DNA from: Paenibacillus dendritiformis
GTDB taxonomy: Bacteria > Bacillota > Bacilli > Paenibacillales > Paenibacillaceae
Reading direction: 5' to 3'
DNA: 64,000 bases
NCBI RefSeq assembly: GCF_021654795.1
Contig: NZ_AP025344.1
Coordinates: 1,543,501-1,607,500, forward strand
Shown here: positions 60,802 to 64,000 of the stretch, piece by piece
How the letters are laid out: the number at the start of each line of letters is the position of its first letter
How positions within the stretch are numbered: the stretch's first letter is position 1
Made by a program: the position numbers and the translations under genes
The notes under the pieces: model-generated
Databases searched by the model: none
What the model was told of the DNA's origin: nothing
Seen by the model: the letters and a program-made list of their open reading frames with translations, nothing else

Positions 60802-61784
60802 TGTGGAAGGAAGAGGGCGTGCTCGTACGCGTGCCTGCCAGCACGGCCAATCTTGGCCCCGGGTTCGATACGCTCGGCATGGCGCTCGAACTCCATTTGT
60901 GGGTCGCGATGAAGCCGGCGGAGCAGATGCAGATTCGCCTTCACGGATCCGAGCTTCACGGTCTTCCCCGCGATGAGCGCAATCTGATCTACCGGACGGC
61001 TCAAGCGCTGTTCCGGGAAGCGGGAGCAGAGGAGCGTCCGCTCGCCATGGATGTCTACAGCGAGATTCCGCTGACGCGCGGGCTTGGAAGCAGCGCTTCT
61101 GCCCTGATCGGCGGGCTGGCTGCCGCGAATTGGCTCATCGGGCAGCCGATGACGGATCAACGGCTGTTCGACATGGCGACGGCCATCGAGCGCCATCCGG
61201 ACAATGTGGGGGCTTCTCTGTACGGCGGAATTATCGCGGCCATGTGGGATGGCGAGCAGGCTCGCCATATTCGGCTCGAGCCGCCGGCCGGTCTCGGAAC
61301 GGTCGTGGCCGTTCCGCAGTTCGAGCTCGAGACGAAGAAGGCGCGGCATGTGCTGCCGGAGCGCATCGGCATGGCGGATGCGGTCTACAATATCAGCCGC
61401 TCCTCCGTTCTCGTCGCTGCCTTGGCAAGCGGACGCACGGAGCTGCTGGCGGAAGCGATGCGCGACCGGCTTCATCAGCCGTACCGGGCATCGCTGATTC
61501 CGGGCATGCCGGGCATTTTGGACGAGGCGGTGCGGCACGGAGCGCTTGGCGTGGCGCTAAGCGGGGCGGGGCCGACGCTTCTCGCCTTCGTGGACAACCG
61601 GGAGGAGCACGATCCCTTGCAAGCGTATATGAAGCAAGCGCTTCGCGATCAAGGGGTCGAATCCCTGGTTATGCCGATCGGCATAAGCCGGGAAGGAGCC
61701 GTGCTCTGCGGAGTATGGGACGATATGGCGGCGGTCGTCGCCGAGCGTGCGACAGTGCAGGCTTATCACGATAGAAGGAGTTAA
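60801..61784 (+). CDS. thrB: Homoserine kinase
   Basis: A 327-residue GHMP kinase that phosphorylates homoserine. It has VPASTANLGPGFDTLGMAL at the start, the ATP-binding loop LTRGLGSSASALIGGL and a C-terminal GVALSGAGPTLLAF. ATG 60801 overlaps the thrC stop. It completes the hom-thrC-thrB set. Confidence 0.97.
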   Translation: MWKEEGVLVRVPASTANLGPGFDTLGMALELHLWVAMKPAEQMQIRLHGSELHGLPRDERNLIYRTAQALFREAGAEERPLAMDVYSEIPLTRGLGSSASALIGGLAAANWLIGQPMTDQRLFDMATAIERHPDNVGASLYGGIIAAMWDGEQARHIRLEPPAGLGTVVAVPQFELETKKARHVLPERIGMADAVYNISRSSVLVAALASGRTELLAEAMRDRLHQPYRASLIPGMPGILDEAVRHGALGVALSGAGPTLLAFVDNREEHDPLQAYMKQALRDQGVESLVMPIGISREGAVLCGVWDDMAAVVAERATVQAYHDRRS

Positions 61785-61790
61785 CTCATT

Positions 61791-62651
61791 ATGGCTAGAA
61801 TTGCGCTTTTGCCTGAAGGTTCCGTGTCGCATGAGGCCGCGGTCCATCTCGTCGGGGAGCAGCATCAGTTTGATCATTATGCTTTGATATCGGATGTGTT
61901 CCAGTCCACGGTTCAAGGCAAGACGGATTACAGCGTCATTCCGATCGAGAATACGATCGAGGGCTCGGTGAATCTGCATATGGATTGGATTGTCCATGAG
62001 GTGGATATCCCGTTCCAAGCGGAATGGGTCTATCCGTCGATCCAAAATATTATCGGAAGCCGCGCGGAAATCGATGGCGATTGGTCCCGGGTCGTTAAGG
62101 TGATGTCTCACCCGGTCGCAATGGCGCAATGCATGAACTTCATCCGGACCTATCTGCCGCATGCCGAGCTGGAGCATACGGGCAGCACCGCCGAAGCCGT
62201 TCATAAGGTCAAGCAGCATCCCGGCCGCGGTTGGGTGGCGATTGGTACCGCTTTGGGGGCGCGTACCCATGGTCTTGATGTACTGGCGCCGGAAGTTACG
62301 GATCATAACAATAACTATACGCGGTTCGTCCTTGTCGGCAAGGAGCCGCTGAACCTGGAGCGTTCCGGCAAGCTGAAGACGACGATTCTGGTCATGCTGC
62401 CCGAGGATTACCCGGGCGCGCTGCATCAGGTGCTGTCCGCCTTTGCGTGGCGGCGCATCAACTTGTCGCGGATCGAATCGCGTCCGACGAAGCGCCGGCT
62501 GGGCAACTATTACTTCTATATTGACGTGGAAATGGGGCTTAACACGGTCCTGCTCCCTTCCGCGCTTGCGGAAATTGAAGCGATCGGGTGCCAGGTGCGA
62601 ATCCTCGGATCTTATCCAACCTATGCTTTTGAACAAGCTGTACACAAGTAG
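61791..62651 (+). CDS. pheA: Prephenate dehydratase
   Basis: A 286-residue enzyme forming phenylpyruvate. The N-terminal domain has the family order LPEGSVSHEAA, SVIPIENTIEGSVNLHMD and, late in the catalytic domain, NNYTRFVLVGKE with the TRF motif. The C-terminal ACT domain (LPEDYPGALHQVLSAFAWRRI, LSRIESRPTKRRLGNYYFYID) binds phenylalanine for feedback, with ESRP conserved. There is no chorismate mutase domain. It follows thrB by six bases. Confidence 0.96.
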   Translation: MARIALLPEGSVSHEAAVHLVGEQHQFDHYALISDVFQSTVQGKTDYSVIPIENTIEGSVNLHMDWIVHEVDIPFQAEWVYPSIQNIIGSRAEIDGDWSRVVKVMSHPVAMAQCMNFIRTYLPHAELEHTGSTAEAVHKVKQHPGRGWVAIGTALGARTHGLDVLAPEVTDHNNNYTRFVLVGKEPLNLERSGKLKTTILVMLPEDYPGALHQVLSAFAWRRINLSRIESRPTKRRLGNYYFYIDVEMGLNTVLLPSALAEIEAIGCQVRILGSYPTYAFEQAVHK

Positions 62652-62677
62652 GCCCAATATACGGAGGTGCTTTTGCC

Positions 62678-63556
62678 ATGTCGCAATGGATATACTTGAA
62701 CGGACAATATGTCACCAAAGAAAATGCAACGATTTCAGTATATGATCACGGTTTTTTATACGGGGACGGGATATTTGAAGGCATTCGCGTCTACGGCGGC
62801 AATATATTTAAATGCCGTGAGCATCTGGAACGGCTGTATGACTCGGCGAAATCGATCATGCTGGACATTCCGCTGACGCTGGAGGAAATGCAGGCTGCGA
62901 TGGTGGAGACCATTCGGCGGAATGAGCTGCGCGACGGCTATATCCGGCTCATCGTCTCCCGCGGAGCCGGCAATCTTGGCCTCGATCCGCGCCGGTGTCC
63001 GAAGGCGAGTGTCATTATTATTGTCGAGCAGCTCGCCATTTATCCGGAGGAAGCTTACCGGAACGGGCTGCGTACCGTCTCGGTGTCCCAACGCCGCAAT
63101 ATCCCGGACGCTTTGAATCCGAAGATTAAGTCGCTCAACTATTTGAACAATATTCTCGTCAAAATCCAGGCGAATCTGGCCGATGTCGGAGAAGCGATTA
63201 TGTTGAATGCCCAGGGTTATGTCGCCGAAGGCTCCAGCGATAACATTTTTATTATCAAAAAAGGCGTTGTCTACACCCCTCCATGCTACTTGGGGGCGCT
63301 GGAAGGCATTACGCGGGCGGCCATTATGGAATTGTGCGGCAAGCTGGGCTACACGCTCAAGGAAGAACCGTTCACTCTCCATGACGTGTATGTCGCGGAT
63401 GAAGTGTTCTTTACGGGAACCGCTGCCGAAGTCATTGCGGTGCGTGAAGTTGACGGCCGCATTATCGGTTCCGGACAAGCCGGTCCGATGACGCTGAATC
63501 TGCTCAAGCATTTCCGCGAGATCGTGACGCAGGACGGCGTCAAGGTGTACGAATAG
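62678..63556 (+). CDS. ilvE: Branched-chain amino-acid aminotransferase (class IV)
   Basis: A 292-residue PLP enzyme with DHGFLYGDGIFEGIRVY near the start, the PLP lysine in NPKIKSLNYLNNIL, and EGSSDNIFIIKKG and FFTGTAAEVIAV later. Class IV fold members include IlvE and D-amino-acid transaminase; the sequence fits IlvE better. ATG 62678 follows CGGAGGTG. It is the last gene of the amino-acid cluster, followed by a terminator. Confidence 0.93.
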   Translation: MSQWIYLNGQYVTKENATISVYDHGFLYGDGIFEGIRVYGGNIFKCREHLERLYDSAKSIMLDIPLTLEEMQAAMVETIRRNELRDGYIRLIVSRGAGNLGLDPRRCPKASVIIIVEQLAIYPEEAYRNGLRTVSVSQRRNIPDALNPKIKSLNYLNNILVKIQANLADVGEAIMLNAQGYVAEGSSDNIFIIKKGVVYTPPCYLGALEGITRAAIMELCGKLGYTLKEEPFTLHDVYVADEVFFTGTAAEVIAVREVDGRIIGSGQAGPMTLNLLKHFREIVTQDGVKVYE

Positions 63557-63579
63557 ATGCATATCTGAGTTGCGGACAA

Positions 63580-63612
63580 CTCCTCCCTGAACGCCGGGGA
63601 GGATTTTTTTGC
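63580..63612 (+). terminator. Terminator after ilvE
   Basis: TCCTCCC pairs with GGGGAGGA, followed by seven T. Confidence 0.9.
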
Positions 63613-63718
63613 ATGAAGGGATGTCAAACGCCCATCATCTGCATAGGATGTAGTAATTGATCCTGGGGCAAGTGTCCTGAAAGATAGAGGATGATGAACG
63701 TTTGGGAGGTTACAACAC

Positions 63719-64000
63719 GTGAAAATCCATATTGTCAAGAACGGCGAGTCGTTATATTCCATTTCACAAAAATATGATGTTCCGTTAGAGGAATTAATCA
63801 AAATGAACCCGCAGCTGAAGGATCCGAATGAGATCGATGCAGGGATGAAGATTAAAGTTCCGTCCTCCAGCCACCCGCAAACGGGGCACGAGATTGTGCA
63901 CAAGCATGTGGTCAAGGAAGGGGATACGTTGTGGAAGCTGTCGAAGGCATGGGGCGTTCCTTTGCAAGAGATGATTGAAGCGAATCCCCAATTGAAAAAT
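63719..64000 (+). CDS. safA: LysM-repeat protein, SafA-like (partial)
   Basis: An open frame from GTG 63719, with TGGGAGG upstream, runs off the right edge after 94 codons. It has two LysM repeats: KNGESLYSISQKYDVPLEEL, KMNPQL and KEGDTLWKLSKAWGVPLQEM, EANPQL. LysM repeats bind peptidoglycan. The position matches the SafA/SpoVID-associated spore coat protein of related bacteria; the gene name depends on the missing rest. Confidence 0.75.
   Translation, partial: MKIHIVKNGESLYSISQKYDVPLEELIKMNPQLKDPNEIDAGMKIKVPSSSHPQTGHEIVHKHVVKEGDTLWKLSKAWGVPLQEMIEANPQLKN

Overview
The window joins two very different stretches of DNA. Positions about 39,803-64,000 are GC-rich chromosomal backbone of a spore-forming Firmicute. 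The gene order (end of maf, radC, mreBCD, minCD, rodA, spoIVFA/B, rng, rplU-prp-rpmA, spo0B, obgE, pheB, hom-thrC-thrB, pheA, ilvE, safA-like) together with the base composition points to Paenibacillus or a close relative. The genus is an inference from synteny, not from a marker gene. Positions 1 to about 39,802 are AT-richer and hold an integrated mobile element whose left end lies outside the window.

The right end of the element carries a large serine recombinase (38010-39845). It is inserted inside maf: only the last 45 codons of maf (39803-39940) remain here, in a different frame from the recombinase. The element has three gene types typical of staphylococcal SCC-like replicating islands: a large serine recombinase, a D5/P4-type (Cch-like) helicase (35418-36833) and a DUF1413/LP1413-type small protein (17626-17877, minus). 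A 34-aa and an 80-aa reading frame are coupled just upstream of the recombinase. A shared promoter-proximal box (GAGTTGA-N21-CAAGAGTC) stands before the helicase, before the recombinase operon and before a WG-repeat gene.

The cargo, left to right, is: an acidic single-pass membrane protein; a GNAT-like protein; a trypsin-like protease with a helical partner; a PLD-nuclease/PUA-EVE-like protein that looks frameshifted; a pair of small HTH-like paralogues; a structured non-coding block with a loxP-like 13-8-13 site just upstream of an intact tyrosine recombinase, followed by unknown genes; a WG-repeat protein; two stand-alone or degenerate serine-recombinase N-domains; a nuclease gene broken by an in-frame stop, an AbiJ-NTD3-like/nuclease fusion and a HEPN-motif protein; a 721-aa zinc-finger protein; a complete type I restriction-modification locus (R, half-S, M, S) with paired palindromic operators and two XRE regulators nearby; PH/SHOCT-like membrane proteins; a secreted stalk-domain protein; a PD-(D/E)XK nuclease; and a two-gene unknown pair. 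Most of this reads as a defence island.

The strongest signal not explained by genes is an oriented short motif, GGGGTAW. By eye I count 36 copies on the + strand of the element, none on the - strand, and all followed by A or T. It occurs in all three reading frames, in intergenic DNA and antisense to a gene, while the 24-kb chromosomal part has one + and two - copies of GGGGTA. It behaves like an orienting signal (Chi-, KOPS- or SRS-like, or specific to the element) and is the best candidate for something undescribed.

In the chromosomal half, cell shape (mreBCD, rodA), division-site selection (minCD) and sporulation (spoIVFA/B, spo0B) genes are followed by ribosomal protein and amino-acid biosynthesis genes. 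Between rodA and spoIVFA is a 2.4-kb interruption with an IS1595-like transposase gene that appears to lack its DDE acidic residues, flanked on both sides by degenerate repeats of about 24-26 bp.
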